A DNA stretch of 64,000 nt from JACNJF01 sp050288105 (GTDB lineage Bacteria; Pseudomonadota; Gammaproteobacteria; GCA-001735895): the NCBI GenBank assembly GCA_050288105.1, contig JBNKDE010000019.1, forward strand, positions 3,612 through 67,611, in the 5' to 3' direction. Made by a program: the position numbers and the translations under genes. The notes below the pieces were generated by a model. The model ran no database searches, was not told the DNA's origin, and was given only the letters and a program-made list of their open reading frames with translations. Within the stretch, counting starts at the first letter, position 1. Each line of letters starts with the position of its first letter. Positions 1-9,777 of the stretch are shown in pieces.

Positions 1-576
1 ACCCTCGCACGCGTCGCGCTCAGTTTCCTGATTGCATTTGTTATCGGCGTCGCTATCGGGATCCTGATGGGTAGCCGTTCCGGCTGCGATCACTGGCTGG
101 ACGGCCTGCTGATCCTGGGCCTGAATATCCCTGCACTGGTCACTATCATCCTGTGCTACATCTGGTTTGGTCTGACCGAAACCGCGGCGATAATGGCGGT
201 TGCCATCAACAAGATTCCGACCGTCATCGTTGCTGTGCGCGAGGGTGCACGCGCCATCGACCAGGAGCTGATGGATGTCGCTCGTATCTATCGCTTAAAA
301 CCCAGCACAACTTTTTTCAGAGTTTACCTGCCCCAACTCTACCCTTACCTGTTCGGTGCCGCGCGTAACGGACTGGCGCTGATCTGGAAGATCGTACTGG
401 TGGTTGAGTTACTCGGACGCAGCAACGGCATCGGGTTTCAACTCGGTAGCTTTTTCCAGTTTTTTGATATCGAGAGCATCCTGGCTTACACCTTTGCTTT
501 TATTATCGTCATTTTCAGCATCGAGGCAGCACTGCTGCGTCCACTGGAAAATCGTCTGAATCGGTGGCGTTTATGA
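1..576 (+). CDS. ABC transporter permease, Tau/Ssu type (5' end outside window)
   Basis: The reading frame is open from base 1, so the N-terminus lies outside the window; 191 residues are visible. Several hydrophobic membrane segments are present, and the cytoplasmic EAA-type loop of BPD_transp_1 permeases is recognisable around residues 80-105 (DQELMDVARIY followed by FFRVYLPQ). This loop normally docks on the ATPase. The gene ends in an ATGA overlap with the following ATP-binding subunit, so the two are translationally coupled. By family the pair belongs to the nitrate/sulfonate/taurine importers; the substrate cannot be told because the binding protein is not in the window. Confidence 0.85.
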   Translation, partial: TLARVALSFLIAFVIGVAIGILMGSRSGCDHWLDGLLILGLNIPALVTIILCYIWFGLTETAAIMAVAINKIPTVIVAVREGARAIDQELMDVARIYRLKPSTTFFRVYLPQLYPYLFGAARNGLALIWKIVLVVELLGRSNGIGFQLGSFFQFFDIESILAYTFAFIIVIFSIEAALLRPLENRLNRWRL

Positions 577-1349
577 GTGGGCTGCATCTGAACATACAGC
601 ATAAAACCTATCCCAGCGGCGTACGCGCGCTCGCTGAACTAGAATTTGAGGTCGCAGCTGGTCAGTTTACGGCCATCGTCGGACCTTCAGGCGCTGGCAA
701 GAGCACTCTGCTGAATATCATCAGCGGCCTGGATAAAGACGTGCGTGGCGAGGTGAAATTCCTATCCTCCCTGGCACCCCGTATCGGCTTCATGTTTCAG
801 GAAGCCCGTTTAATACCCTGGTTGAGCGTACGCCAAAATATTGAACTGGTACTGGAAGGGTTACCCGTTTCTGATCAGCAGACAGCCCTGGCGCGTATTC
901 CACTATTGATGCAGCAGGTTGGGTTGAATGACTTCATCGAAGCCTATCCAGGCCAGCTCTCGATTGGTATGCGTCGACGTGTATCACTGGTACGAGCCTT
1001 TCTGATCCAGCCCGACCTGCTACTGATGGATGAGCCCTTCCAGTCGCTGGATGAACCCACCGCAATGCAGATGCGTGAATTGCTGCTGAAGCTTTGGCGC
1101 GATACCAGCGCCAGCGTTTTATTCGTCACCCACAACCTGCAAGAGGCCCTCACGCTGGCCGAGCGAGTGATATTCCTGTCAGCACGCCCGGCTCGGGTCG
1201 TGTTCGACCTGGTACTGGACAGGAATGAAGCCCAGCAACAAAATCGATCACGCATTCAGGCGCTTCACGACAGGCTGTTACAGACCCACCCCCAATTACT
1301 GTCGGGGGAAGTTGAAGATAGCAGGGATAATAGCGAATACTCGGATTGA
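573..1349 (+). CDS. ABC transporter ATP-binding protein, Tau/Ssu type
   Basis: A 258-residue ATPase that energises the permease encoded just before it. Walker A (GPSGAGKST) is near residue 42, the Q-loop is QEARLIPW, Walker B is LLLMDEPF, and the switch histidine is in FVTHNLQEA. The ABC signature reads LSIGMRRRVSLVRA rather than LSGGQ, a departure that may affect nucleotide handling. ATG at 573 overlaps the permease stop by 4 bases and is preferred over an in-frame GTG at 564. A non-coding gap of about 200 bases follows. Confidence 0.88.
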   Translation: MSGLHLNIQHKTYPSGVRALAELEFEVAAGQFTAIVGPSGAGKSTLLNIISGLDKDVRGEVKFLSSLAPRIGFMFQEARLIPWLSVRQNIELVLEGLPVSDQQTALARIPLLMQQVGLNDFIEAYPGQLSIGMRRRVSLVRAFLIQPDLLLMDEPFQSLDEPTAMQMRELLLKLWRDTSASVLFVTHNLQEALTLAERVIFLSARPARVVFDLVLDRNEAQQQNRSRIQALHDRLLQTHPQLLSGEVEDSRDNSEYSD

Positions 1350-1478
1350 CTGACTTACTGCTAAACCTGGCAAAGTCTGGGCTTTTAGCAAGGTATCGTG
1401 ACACGGGCAACCCACCAAACCCAAACAGAAAGCGCTAAAGATAACAGGGCCGCTGCCGTTTTATAGAGGAGTGGCGCC

Positions 1479-1493
1479 AGCTACTCAGTAGTA
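1479..1493 (-). promoter_or_regulatory. TACTACT-type motif upstream of chemoreceptor
   Basis: Read on the minus strand the bases are TACTACTGAGTAGCT, about 55 bases before the chemoreceptor start. The same element recurs before the PQQ alcohol dehydrogenase, in the cytochrome c/ABC divergon and before pqqA. It may be a binding site for the LuxR-type regulator at 17184; this is inference from recurrence. Confidence 0.4.
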
Positions 1494-1548
1494 AATACAG
1501 ATTAACAATAAGCAATCAATGTTATTACTGGAATTCCGGGGCAATAAA

Positions 1549-3246
1549 ATGAACAAGCTATTAAACAATTTATCATTCAAAGCGAAAATAATCGGCACCT
1601 CCACACTTTTGCTGATATTTCTAATCAGCTCATCGGGATACGCACTGTACGCTTTCTCGCTCATCGGCACTGATCTGGAAGTCATTTCAGAAGTGAATAT
1701 CCCAATTAACCGCTCAATCAGCCTGATCAGTGAGTACAAACTGGCACAGTCAGCTCATCTTGAGCGCACGATTCGTTTCGGTGCACTGGCCATTATGAAT
1801 CCTGATGCTGCCAGGATCGTAAAGGAAGAAATCGCATCCTATAGTGAACTGAACACAGCCATGGAGGCGGAATTGAAAACCGCTATGCAGGCTGTTGAGG
1901 CAGCGCTAAGCGTGGTACACACTGAAGCAGGAACCAACACCTTTAACAAGGCCGCAGAGGACTTCAGACAGATCAGCGCCGGTCATGAGCAGGTAAAGCA
2001 ACTGGCAACCCAGGTATTCGATAACCTCTCCGCAGGAAAATACAACGATGCAGTAAAGCTGGCGGAACAAATCCACCCCAAGGAGGAAGCGCTGGATAAA
2101 TCCATTCAGGCAGCTCAGCAGGAACTAAAAAATTTCAACCAACTATCGGCTGATGAAGCCATGCATGGCAAGGATAATGCGAGCACCATCCTTACATTGG
2201 TAATTATCATATCGGTCGTAATCGGAAGCAGCGTAAGCTGGATTATCTCAGGTAATTTAATCAGGCGACTTGGGGTTGTCACTTCCAGCCTCGAAACCAT
2301 ATCGTCAGGTGACCTGACCCAATCAGTATTGGTAGATGGGCGAGATGAACTCGGTCTCTGCCTTCAATCCATCGCGACCATGCAAAGTGAACTCCACTCG
2401 CTAATGAGCCAGATCTCAATGTCGGCTGAGATGCTGGCGTCCTCATCGCAAGAGGTTTCAGCAACTATGATGTTGACCGCCCAAAACATTCAAACCCAGC
2501 AACAGGAAACCGAGCAAATCGCCCAGGCGATGACTGACATGAGCACTGCGGTGGATGAAGTAACCCGCAGCGTACATGAAACAGTAGCAGCAACAAGAAC
2601 AGCAAACGCTGAAGCCTCAAATGGTAAGGACCTGGTTAAATCGACGGTCGAAGGCATAACAAAACTAGCCGCCCAGGTTGAAGAAAGTGCCAGAGTCATC
2701 GACGAACTAAAAGAGGACAGTAACAACATTAACACGGTGCTGGATGTTATCAAAAGTGTTGCGGAACAAACCAATTTGCTCGCACTGAACGCAGCCATTG
2801 AAGCAGCAAGGGCGGGTGAACAGGGGCGCGGCTTTGCAGTGGTCGCAGATGAAGTGCGCACCCTCGCGGCGCGAACCCAGTCCTCTACAGAAGAGATCAA
2901 CCAGATTATCGAAAAACTACAATCAGGTACTCAAAAAGCAACAAGCTCGATGCAGATAAGCAAGGAGCAATCTGAATCCGTCGTGGAAAATGCCAACCTG
3001 GCAGGTGTGTCACTGGACCAGATCGCCTCTTCCGTTGCAAAAATCGATGAAAAGAGTACCAGCATAGCAACTGCAGCAGAGGAGCAAAGTGCAGTAGCAC
3101 AAAACATGAATAGCAACGTCACCCATGTGAGCGAAGTTGCGATGCAAAATTCAGCCAGCGTTGAAGAAACCACAACCGCCGGTCAGGAGATAGCCAGGAT
3201 TGCCGAGGAATTAAAAACCCGGATAGATCACTTCAAAATTAACTGA
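1549..3246 (+). CDS. Methyl-accepting chemotaxis protein
   Basis: A 565-residue transmembrane chemoreceptor. A first membrane helix lies at about residues 12-35, followed by a helical periplasmic sensor of about 150 residues. A second membrane helix (TLVIIISVVIGSSVSWII) lies near residue 215, then a HAMP linker and a long cytoplasmic coiled coil. The conserved hairpin tip is intact (EQTNLLALNAAIEAARAGE, then VVADEVRTLA), so it should bind CheA/CheW. An ATG at 1519 is also in frame; 1549 is preferred because it starts directly before the first membrane helix. The ligand is unknown. The motif upstream is shared with the PQQ alcohol-oxidation genes, which suggests a role in taxis linked to that substrate. 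Confidence 0.92.
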   Translation: MNKLLNNLSFKAKIIGTSTLLLIFLISSSGYALYAFSLIGTDLEVISEVNIPINRSISLISEYKLAQSAHLERTIRFGALAIMNPDAARIVKEEIASYSELNTAMEAELKTAMQAVEAALSVVHTEAGTNTFNKAAEDFRQISAGHEQVKQLATQVFDNLSAGKYNDAVKLAEQIHPKEEALDKSIQAAQQELKNFNQLSADEAMHGKDNASTILTLVIIISVVIGSSVSWIISGNLIRRLGVVTSSLETISSGDLTQSVLVDGRDELGLCLQSIATMQSELHSLMSQISMSAEMLASSSQEVSATMMLTAQNIQTQQQETEQIAQAMTDMSTAVDEVTRSVHETVAATRTANAEASNGKDLVKSTVEGITKLAAQVEESARVIDELKEDSNNINTVLDVIKSVAEQTNLLALNAAIEAARAGEQGRGFAVVADEVRTLAARTQSSTEEINQIIEKLQSGTQKATSSMQISKEQSESVVENANLAGVSLDQIASSVAKIDEKSTSIATAAEEQSAVAQNMNSNVTHVSEVAMQNSASVEETTTAGQEIARIAEELKTRIDHFKIN

Positions 3247-3337
3247 TCTGTAATGGCAAACATGAGATCGGTCGACTGTGTCCCTATTGAACTTCTATTG
3301 ATCCGGGTCGGTTTGAACGGTTTGTTAGCAGCATATT

Positions 3338-3649
3338 TCATTTAAATGGCATTAAGAAGGTAACGAGTGTAAAAATTAGAGCAATCATGCCCACCCGCCT
3401 CACCATGACAATATTCTCTCCTATAGCCTCTTTCCCTGTTTTAGCTTGAACATACAAGCCCACCAGAAATCCTGGGAAAGATGCAAAAGCGCCACCAGCC
3501 CATAAGTTTTCAAACCACGTAGGGTGGTTTATTACTATTAATCCAATAACGGATCCAATAGTTTGAAACACAAACACCGTTACAACCAGAGGCCTTATAG
3601 GCCCTAGATCTTTCCACGTGTATTTAAAACCAAACCGTGACTCTTTCAT
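3338..3649 (-). CDS. Small hydrophobic membrane protein
   Basis: A 103-residue protein with about three predicted membrane segments (around residues 20-40, 50-70 and 83-100) and short charged loops. No family recognised. It starts just downstream of an attC-like site (3656-3722) when read on the minus strand, and its stop is followed by another half site resembling the left arm of attC, so it may be a captured gene cassette. It is the only plausible gene between the chemoreceptor and the RND pump. Confidence 0.6.
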   Translation of the reverse strand: MKESRFGFKYTWKDLGPIRPLVVTVFVFQTIGSVIGLIVINHPTWFENLWAGGAFASFPGFLVGLYVQAKTGKEAIGENIVMVRRVGMIALIFTLVTFLMPFK

Positions 3650-3655
3650 TGTTGC

Positions 3656-3722
3656 TGCTAACGCCCAAGCTTAGCGGAGCTGGCACGATAGCACCGCCTT
3701 ACGTTGGAGCTGCTGGTTAGAT
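3656..3722 (-). repeat. attC-like recombination site
   Basis: Read on the minus strand it opens with ATCTAAC (fits the RYYYAAC inverse core) and closes with GCGTTAGCA. Between them are imperfectly paired arms: CCAACGTAAGGCGG against CCGCTAAGCTTGG. Size (67 bases) and layout fit an integron attC site; the closing core is not a perfect GTTRRRY. The adjacent gene on the same strand starts 7 bases later. Confidence 0.5.
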
Positions 3723-3878
3723 TTTTCATACTTAAATTAAGCCCTTTCCCTGAGTTTTATATCTGTACAAATAACTGGGGGCGCCCATTAGGCAGTTATT
3801 CTGATCACCAAAGAGGGATTCACCAGAAAGACTTTGCGAACCGGCGCGCTGACGCTGGTTCAGCAATTTGGAAACACC

Positions 3879-6800
3879 TTAAATCTTAACGTCCATTTCC
3901 CCATTCTGTTGCTGGACCTGATTCCCTAAATCTACCCAGTCATCAAGTATCTTAAAAAATGCCGGTACCAGTAGTATTGAAAACAAAGTGGCAGCAGCAA
4001 GCCCGAATGCCAGGCTGGCAACTATTGGTATTAATAACTGAGCCTGGGTGCTGGTTTCCATCAGCAATGGCAGCAGGCCTACTATTGTTGTCATAGACGT
4101 CAAAACGATAGCACGAAAGCGATCCTGCGCCGCAAACTGAACAGCTTCGCCAATGGCTACGCCTTCTCTTAAACGTTCTTTGATAAAAGTGACGAGTAAA
4201 ATATTGTCATTAACCACTATGCCCGCCAACGTCGCCATACCTACAAGACTGGGTATGGATAATTCAAGACCCAACGCCAGATGCCCCCAGATCACACCGA
4301 TGGCTCCCATCGGCATCGCTAGCATGACAGCCAGGGGCTGAATATAACTACGAAATTGAAAAGACAGGATAACGAATACGCCAAGTATTCCTATAGCGAT
4401 ATCAATGATCAGTGAGCTAGCCGTATCTGCTGTTTCCTTGCCCTGTCCCTGAAATGATGGCTTAACGCCTGGGAACTTTTGTTTTAATTCAGGCATGTAT
4501 TCATTTTTAACACGTCGCATTAATTCAGATGCATTGATCAACGTTGTATTCAGTTTTCCCTGAATAGTGGCAGTTCGCTGACCATTCACCCGATGCACAC
4601 GAGCAAGACCTCTAGTCATAGTTAAATCTGCAACTGATGACAGAGCAACCAGTTCTCCAGATTTATTTCTGACCTGTAAAAACTGCAAATCATTTAAACC
4701 TTTTCTATCCTGATCTGATAAGCGCACAGTGACAGCCTGGGTTTCTTTTGATGCCTGTACTTCCAATCCAGTAACGCCTTGCAATGCGGCCCTGACTTCA
4801 GCCGAAACCTGAGCCGAATTGATCCCCAGAACACCAGCCTGTTTTTTTAAGTGAATACTTATTTCGGGTTTACCCGGGCGGATATCATCATAGACTTCTA
4901 TCACCCCATTAAATTCTCTCAGGTAGCCCTGTAAATCAAGCGACGCTTTCTTTAGCATCTCCAGATTAGAACCCTGTAGTCGGATATCGATAGCCTTGCC
5001 TGCCACTCCTCTCTCTTTATCAGTAAACGACAGATTAATCACATCACCAACCTCTCCTGTTAATTCTCGCCAGTCCAGCAGCATTTGATCAATACTACCG
5101 TTACGGTTTTCAGCACGAATCAAATCAGCACTGACTGTAGCGATATGTGTTCCATTTTCATTAGAGTCGACATTATTGTTATACAGAACAGTAACATTCC
5201 TCACCAGATCCATCCCCTGTTTCTGTTTTGGCGAGTAATTTTCGTTTAGTGCTTTTAGGCCTGCCTCGACCTTCGCAACGACTTCTTCAGTTCGCTCCAG
5301 AGAAGAGCCCTGAGGCAAAAGAATTCTTGCCTGAATCACATCCGATTCCAGTTGAGGAAATGCCCTGAACTTTAGCCATCCGGCCGGGATGGTGGCAAAT
5401 GAGAGCAACAAAATAAATAACATTACACCAAGAGATATATAGGGGCGTTTCACCGACAGGCTAACCAGAGGTGCAAATATTCTGTCGCGAACAGATTCAA
5501 ATTTTTCATTAAACCACAGCTGAAATCTGGAACGATTGTTTTTATGGCTGTGTGTAAGAGAATGATGCAAATGAGCAGGGAGAATCAGAAATGCCTCTAT
5601 CAAACTAACAGCAAGCGTAATAACCAGCACCGCAGGCATATACCTTAACACTGCCCCCATTTTTCCTGACAGAAAGAAAAGCGGACCGACTATCATGATG
5701 GTAGTCAGAAAAGATGATACCACACCGGGCAATACCTGCTGTACGCCTTCAATGGAAGCCTGTGTAATATTCTTCCCCTGTTTAATCTGGGTTGCGATAT
5801 TTTCAGAAATAATAATCGCATCATCCATCAACAGACCAATCGCCACCAGAAGCGCGACCATAGTAATCATATTAATGCTATAACCGAACAGGTTCATCGC
5901 GAATACTGCACCCAGAAATGAAACCGGAAGCCCCATCGTGACCCAGAAAGAATAACGGAAACTGAAAAAAGCCCACATAGTGATAAATACCAGAATCAAA
6001 CCGGCAACACCATTTTCAAGCAGAATCCTTAAGCGATCTTTGATATTAGTTGTAACATCCTGACTTATTTCAAGACGGATACCCTTAGGGGCCAGGGTAA
6101 GTTCACGCTGAAGATTTTCCTGCACTGCATCCATTACTCGTAAGGAGTCCTGCTGGGTGGTTTTAATGATTTCCAGCAGAGCTGCGCGCTGCCCGTTAAA
6201 CAGAATTTTTTCTTCGGGCTTTTCATAGTGGTAGTCTATGCTGGCAATGTCTCCCAGACTAACCATACCGCCTTCATCACTCGAATAAACAATCAGTTTT
6301 GAAAATTCATCAAGTGTCTTACGTTGTTCGTTATAGCGAACAATGATGGAGCCATCCCGATCTTCCAACGTACCAGCTGGCGAATCGATACTTTGTGAAC
6401 GGATAGCCTGATTGACATCATTCACAGTCAGCGCATATTTCTGCAAATCTGCCTGATTAATCCGGATCAGTATTTCCCGATCAGAAAAACCGCTTAGTCT
6501 GACCTGAGCAATTCGAGGATCACGTGATATTCTGCTTTTAACTCTTTCCGCATACTGCTGTAACGATTCAGCACTGAGTTGCAAACCGGGCTCTGCACTA
6601 ATCGCAATACTCGCAATATTAGCGGTACGTTCCAGTAAGACGGTACTCGGAGGCTCGACCTTTTCGGGAAACGTCGTAATGGAATCTACTGCAGATTTTA
6701 CATCTTCATAAAAGGTTCCCAGGTCTGCCGTTTCCAGCATCTTTGCAGTGACTATCGCTATGTTTTCACGTGCATCACAACGGACCTCAACAATATCCTG

Positions 6801-7016
6801 AACGGTGTCCAGTGATTCCTCAGTTACATGACAGATACCCTGCTCAACATCCAGAGCCGTAGCACCGGGATATGCCAGACGCACCTCCACTTCGGTTGCC
6901 GGAGTCACTGGAAAAGTATCGCGCTGTAATTTCGGCAATGCAGTCAGACCAAGCACAATGATGATCAACATCAACAGATTGGAGGCTGTTGGATGCGTAA
7001 CAAAATAACGAATCAT
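3879..7016 (-). CDS. RND efflux transporter permease (AcrB/HAE1-type)
   Basis: A 1045-residue inner-membrane pump, the usual length for the family. It shows the two-fold layout: membrane helix at the N-terminus, large periplasmic loop, helices at about 335-530, second periplasmic loop, helices at about 860-1030. The proton-relay helix carries the acidic pair in LLVAIGLLMDDAIIISEN. The gene overlaps the end of the fusion-protein gene by 4 bases, so they form an operon. No outer-membrane channel is encoded nearby; a TolC homologue elsewhere would be needed. The substrate is unknown; drug or solvent export is the family's usual role. Confidence 0.93.
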   Translation of the reverse strand: MIRYFVTHPTASNLLMLIIIVLGLTALPKLQRDTFPVTPATEVEVRLAYPGATALDVEQGICHVTEESLDTVQDIVEVRCDARENIAIVTAKMLETADLGTFYEDVKSAVDSITTFPEKVEPPSTVLLERTANIASIAISAEPGLQLSAESLQQYAERVKSRISRDPRIAQVRLSGFSDREILIRINQADLQKYALTVNDVNQAIRSQSIDSPAGTLEDRDGSIIVRYNEQRKTLDEFSKLIVYSSDEGGMVSLGDIASIDYHYEKPEEKILFNGQRAALLEIIKTTQQDSLRVMDAVQENLQRELTLAPKGIRLEISQDVTTNIKDRLRILLENGVAGLILVFITMWAFFSFRYSFWVTMGLPVSFLGAVFAMNLFGYSINMITMVALLVAIGLLMDDAIIISENIATQIKQGKNITQASIEGVQQVLPGVVSSFLTTIMIVGPLFFLSGKMGAVLRYMPAVLVITLAVSLIEAFLILPAHLHHSLTHSHKNNRSRFQLWFNEKFESVRDRIFAPLVSLSVKRPYISLGVMLFILLLSFATIPAGWLKFRAFPQLESDVIQARILLPQGSSLERTEEVVAKVEAGLKALNENYSPKQKQGMDLVRNVTVLYNNNVDSNENGTHIATVSADLIRAENRNGSIDQMLLDWRELTGEVGDVINLSFTDKERGVAGKAIDIRLQGSNLEMLKKASLDLQGYLREFNGVIEVYDDIRPGKPEISIHLKKQAGVLGINSAQVSAEVRAALQGVTGLEVQASKETQAVTVRLSDQDRKGLNDLQFLQVRNKSGELVALSSVADLTMTRGLARVHRVNGQRTATIQGKLNTTLINASELMRRVKNEYMPELKQKFPGVKPSFQGQGKETADTASSLIIDIAIGILGVFVILSFQFRSYIQPLAVMLAMPMGAIGVIWGHLALGLELSIPSLVGMATLAGIVVNDNILLVTFIKERLREGVAIGEAVQFAAQDRFRAIVLTSMTTIVGLLPLLMETSTQAQLLIPIVASLAFGLAAATLFSILLVPAFFKILDDWVDLGNQVQQQNGEMDVKI

Positions 7017-8389
7017 TTTTCAGACCCTGAGGCTTTGGAATTCTCTCCTGCTTGCATCTTCTGCTTAAATTCATCAGGTATTTCACCCATCGCATCCATA
7101 AACAGTTGTTTCATGGTTTTACTATCTTTGATCGGTTCCAGTAACATACCTTCTATGGCAGGAACCAGATCAGAGGTCACTATTTTTTGTTTTGGTTTCA
7201 GACCTTTACTGATGGCTACATAACCATCCTGATAGAAGGCAATTTTTACTGGCCGTAATTCCAGCCGCTGATCATCATTCATCACATACACACGCCCTTC
7301 ATGCAGGGCTGATGTTGGAATGACAGTAAACTTATTTTCATTTTCGCCCTGTATTTCAACCTGCACAAACATGTTGTCAATCAGGGGTGGTTTATGTCCA
7401 GCTTCAGCCTGATCATAAGGGCGTTCAACTCGGGCTACGATACCCAGCGTCTGGGTTTGAAAATTTATACTCGCAGAAACTCGATTGATGGTCGCATCCC
7501 AGCTGACCTGATTATCCCCATGCTGCACACTCACTACAGCCGACAAACCCTTAACTCCTGGCACCCAGTTACTACTGACAGGTGTCGAAACATCTGCCGA
7601 GGGTTTAGAGTTACTCACCAGGGGTCTCAGCTTTCCGACGGGAAATTGCGATTCAATATCTACTGCATCGATGCCATCAGCACTGAATAATAACTGACCA
7701 CGATTAGCGTATTGGGATCGACTCACCTTAACCTCAGTGATTCTGGCATCCATCGGAGCAATAAGATGGGTTCTGGCCAGATCCTGCTGTGCCTGTTTCT
7801 GTTGAACATGCAAAACTTCCCGTTCAGCAGCATTGATTAGTAGATTACTTTGTAAGGCTTGCAGGTTAGCTTTCGCGCCTAGCAGACTGCGTTCAGTTGA
7901 ATCCAGTGTTGACCTGGAGACATTGCCTTTCTCCACTAGTTTTTGTTGACGCTCAAACTCTTTTTCCAGCAGCACAACTTCCTGTTGACGGGTTTTGATA
8001 GATAAGCGAGTCGTTTCATCCTTGATTTTAGAGGTTTCGATTTGTGCTTCAATCTGAGACAGAGCCAGTTGATAACTTGTAGGATCAATGCTTAATAACA
8101 CTTCATCCTTTGCAATAAATTCCCCATCCTTTAACTTATCCGACAGGAAAACGATCCTACCAGCCACTTCTGCAACAGCGTCCCAGGTCTGTTCCGCTTT
8201 TACATGACCATACCCAATCGCATTAATCTTTAACTTAAGCTTCGGTACTGAAATCACCTTAGCTTTAGTGGCGAACTCAGGAGTTTCGATTTTCTGAGGA
8301 GGCATTTTGAATTTTGAGCCCAGCATGCTAATAGCAATACCAAGCACTACGAAACCCGCAACCCAGCTTAGTTTTAACCATTTATTCAT
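7013..8389 (-). CDS. RND efflux periplasmic adaptor (membrane fusion protein)
   Basis: A 458-residue adaptor that joins the RND permease to an outer-membrane channel. An N-terminal membrane anchor (residues 9-27) is followed by a split lipoyl/barrel-sandwich domain, a long alpha-helical coiled coil at about 120-215 rich in Q, E and K, then beta-barrel and membrane-proximal domains. The start ATG has no strong Shine-Dalgarno but sits directly before the anchor. It is first in a two-gene operon with the permease. Confidence 0.9.
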   Translation of the reverse strand: MNKWLKLSWVAGFVVLGIAISMLGSKFKMPPQKIETPEFATKAKVISVPKLKLKINAIGYGHVKAEQTWDAVAEVAGRIVFLSDKLKDGEFIAKDEVLLSIDPTSYQLALSQIEAQIETSKIKDETTRLSIKTRQQEVVLLEKEFERQQKLVEKGNVSRSTLDSTERSLLGAKANLQALQSNLLINAAEREVLHVQQKQAQQDLARTHLIAPMDARITEVKVSRSQYANRGQLLFSADGIDAVDIESQFPVGKLRPLVSNSKPSADVSTPVSSNWVPGVKGLSAVVSVQHGDNQVSWDATINRVSASINFQTQTLGIVARVERPYDQAEAGHKPPLIDNMFVQVEIQGENENKFTVIPTSALHEGRVYVMNDDQRLELRPVKIAFYQDGYVAISKGLKPKQKIVTSDLVPAIEGMLLEPIKDSKTMKQLFMDAMGEIPDEFKQKMQAGENSKASGSEK

Positions 8390-8970
8390 AATTGCACTCC
8401 AGCATATGACGATAATCGGGGAGATAATCCTTTGCGATATTTTATATCAAATTCAGCAACCCATTCAGTTAGATAATTAATGCCCACGTCTACTAATTTT
8501 ATGAGACATCTTATAAGTTGGGTCTTCAGAAAAATTAGTGGATAAAAACCTTATTAAAGAATTGAGGTAAGAAACAAATAAATTAGCGCACCCTGAAACT
8601 GATCTGAGAAGATGAAATATGACCAAGCACTTCATACAGAACAAGAGACAGGATGCAACTCGAGCGTGTAGATCGGGTCAGACCTACGCAAGCTATTGAT
8701 TGTATGTAAATTCAGAACCAAAACACGCTGTTTTAAATTCTTAAAAGGCTAGTTCTGCCATAAAAATTGTCCCTTTAAATAAACAGCGGATAAACAGGAT
8801 CAGTAAACATTAAAGAATCAATCCGCGCTTAGTTTGCTCTTACTTTTATCGTTTCCATCAATCTGCAGGGAACGGCCGCGCCTGATAGCAATTTGCCTTT
8901 TTAGAAATGCAGCAAACGGCTGCTATATGCAACAGTTATGGCTGAAACTCGGAAGCTGGCAGCAACGATC
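8390..8970. other. Gene-free stretch
   Basis: About 580 bases between the start of the efflux adaptor and the end of the next minus-strand gene. It is AT-rich. No convincing coding frame, RNA gene or repeat was seen. It must hold the promoter of the efflux operon, but no clear -35/-10 pair stands out. Confidence 0.5.
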
Positions 8971-9543
8971 TTACTGCGCCTTTATGAATAATCCCGGCAG
9001 CCACAACTGTTGCGTATCGATCTCGTGTAGGTCTTCCGGCTTGATCGGGTATGGATCATCGTCAGCGGGCGGTACTGCCAGAATATCAAGATCCACCTCA
9101 TGAGCAACGCCAATATAATCATCACCCTGTTTTTGTAGTCGATAATACAGGCCATTCCAGGGATTAATACCATAGTCACTCGGTTTACGACGGATAAAGA
9201 GAAAATCATACTCCAGTGGCGTGAGGTCATGTTGAGAGAGATGTCGTTTTAGCTTATAGGGATAGGCGAGGTGGCACATCATATCGACCTTGTCGGTAAT
9301 ACACTTAAACGGTCGCATGGAGAGAAAATAATCATCAAACCGATTTTCATCCATGCGGATCTGGTAGTCCCAGCCATTGCCCGTGGCAGTGAAATCGATA
9401 CTGGCTATTGGTATAGATTTCACCTGCTCTGCATCCTGCAGAAAGACCTGATATTGACGCTTACCCTGTGCAACCACATCCGGGTATGACAACATCAACA
9501 AAGTTACTATCAAGCAATAGACTAAACCCGCTCTAGCAGTCAT
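8971..9543 (-). CDS. Secreted protein of unknown function in the PQQ alcohol-oxidation locus
   Basis: A 190-residue protein with an N-terminal signal peptide (hydrophobic core LVYCLIVTLLMLS, likely cleavage after DVVA). The mature part is soluble and has two cysteines (FKCITDKVDMMCH) that could form a disulfide, typical of a periplasmic protein. A strong AAGGAG ribosome site precedes the ATG. No family recognised. It follows the PQQ alcohol dehydrogenase gene on the same strand, which suggests an accessory role in alcohol oxidation, but nothing in the protein proves this. Confidence 0.75.
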   Translation of the reverse strand: MTARAGLVYCLIVTLLMLSYPDVVAQGKRQYQVFLQDAEQVKSIPIASIDFTATGNGWDYQIRMDENRFDDYFLSMRPFKCITDKVDMMCHLAYPYKLKRHLSQHDLTPLEYDFLFIRRKPSDYGINPWNGLYYRLQKQGDDYIGVAHEVDLDILAVPPADDDPYPIKPEDLHEIDTQQLWLPGLFIKAQ

Positions 9544-9556
9544 ATTTTTCTCCTTG

Positions 9557-9579
9557 AAAAAAATGGCCCGTCCCTGGGC
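9557..9579 (-). terminator. Weak hairpin with T-run after the alcohol dehydrogenase gene
   Basis: On the minus strand GCCC and GGGC enclose a 6-base loop and are followed within two bases by seven Ts. The stem is only 4 base pairs, so termination may be partial. The T-run lies just before the ribosome site of the next gene. Confidence 0.3.
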
Positions 9580-9777
9580 TAAAGAGCAACAAGCTTAATG
9601 AGGAGGGATTAAGCCTTAAAAATTAGGGGAGCTCTGAATAATTCATCTATGAATTAACAGAGCAGGAAAAACAAAACTGTGATTGCCGTGTTCCTCACAA
9701 AATCAATGTGTGTGTAGCCATCGATTTTGGCAGCACATCCCTGTGCCACAGGAACTTCTTAGTTAATCACAGCTTGC

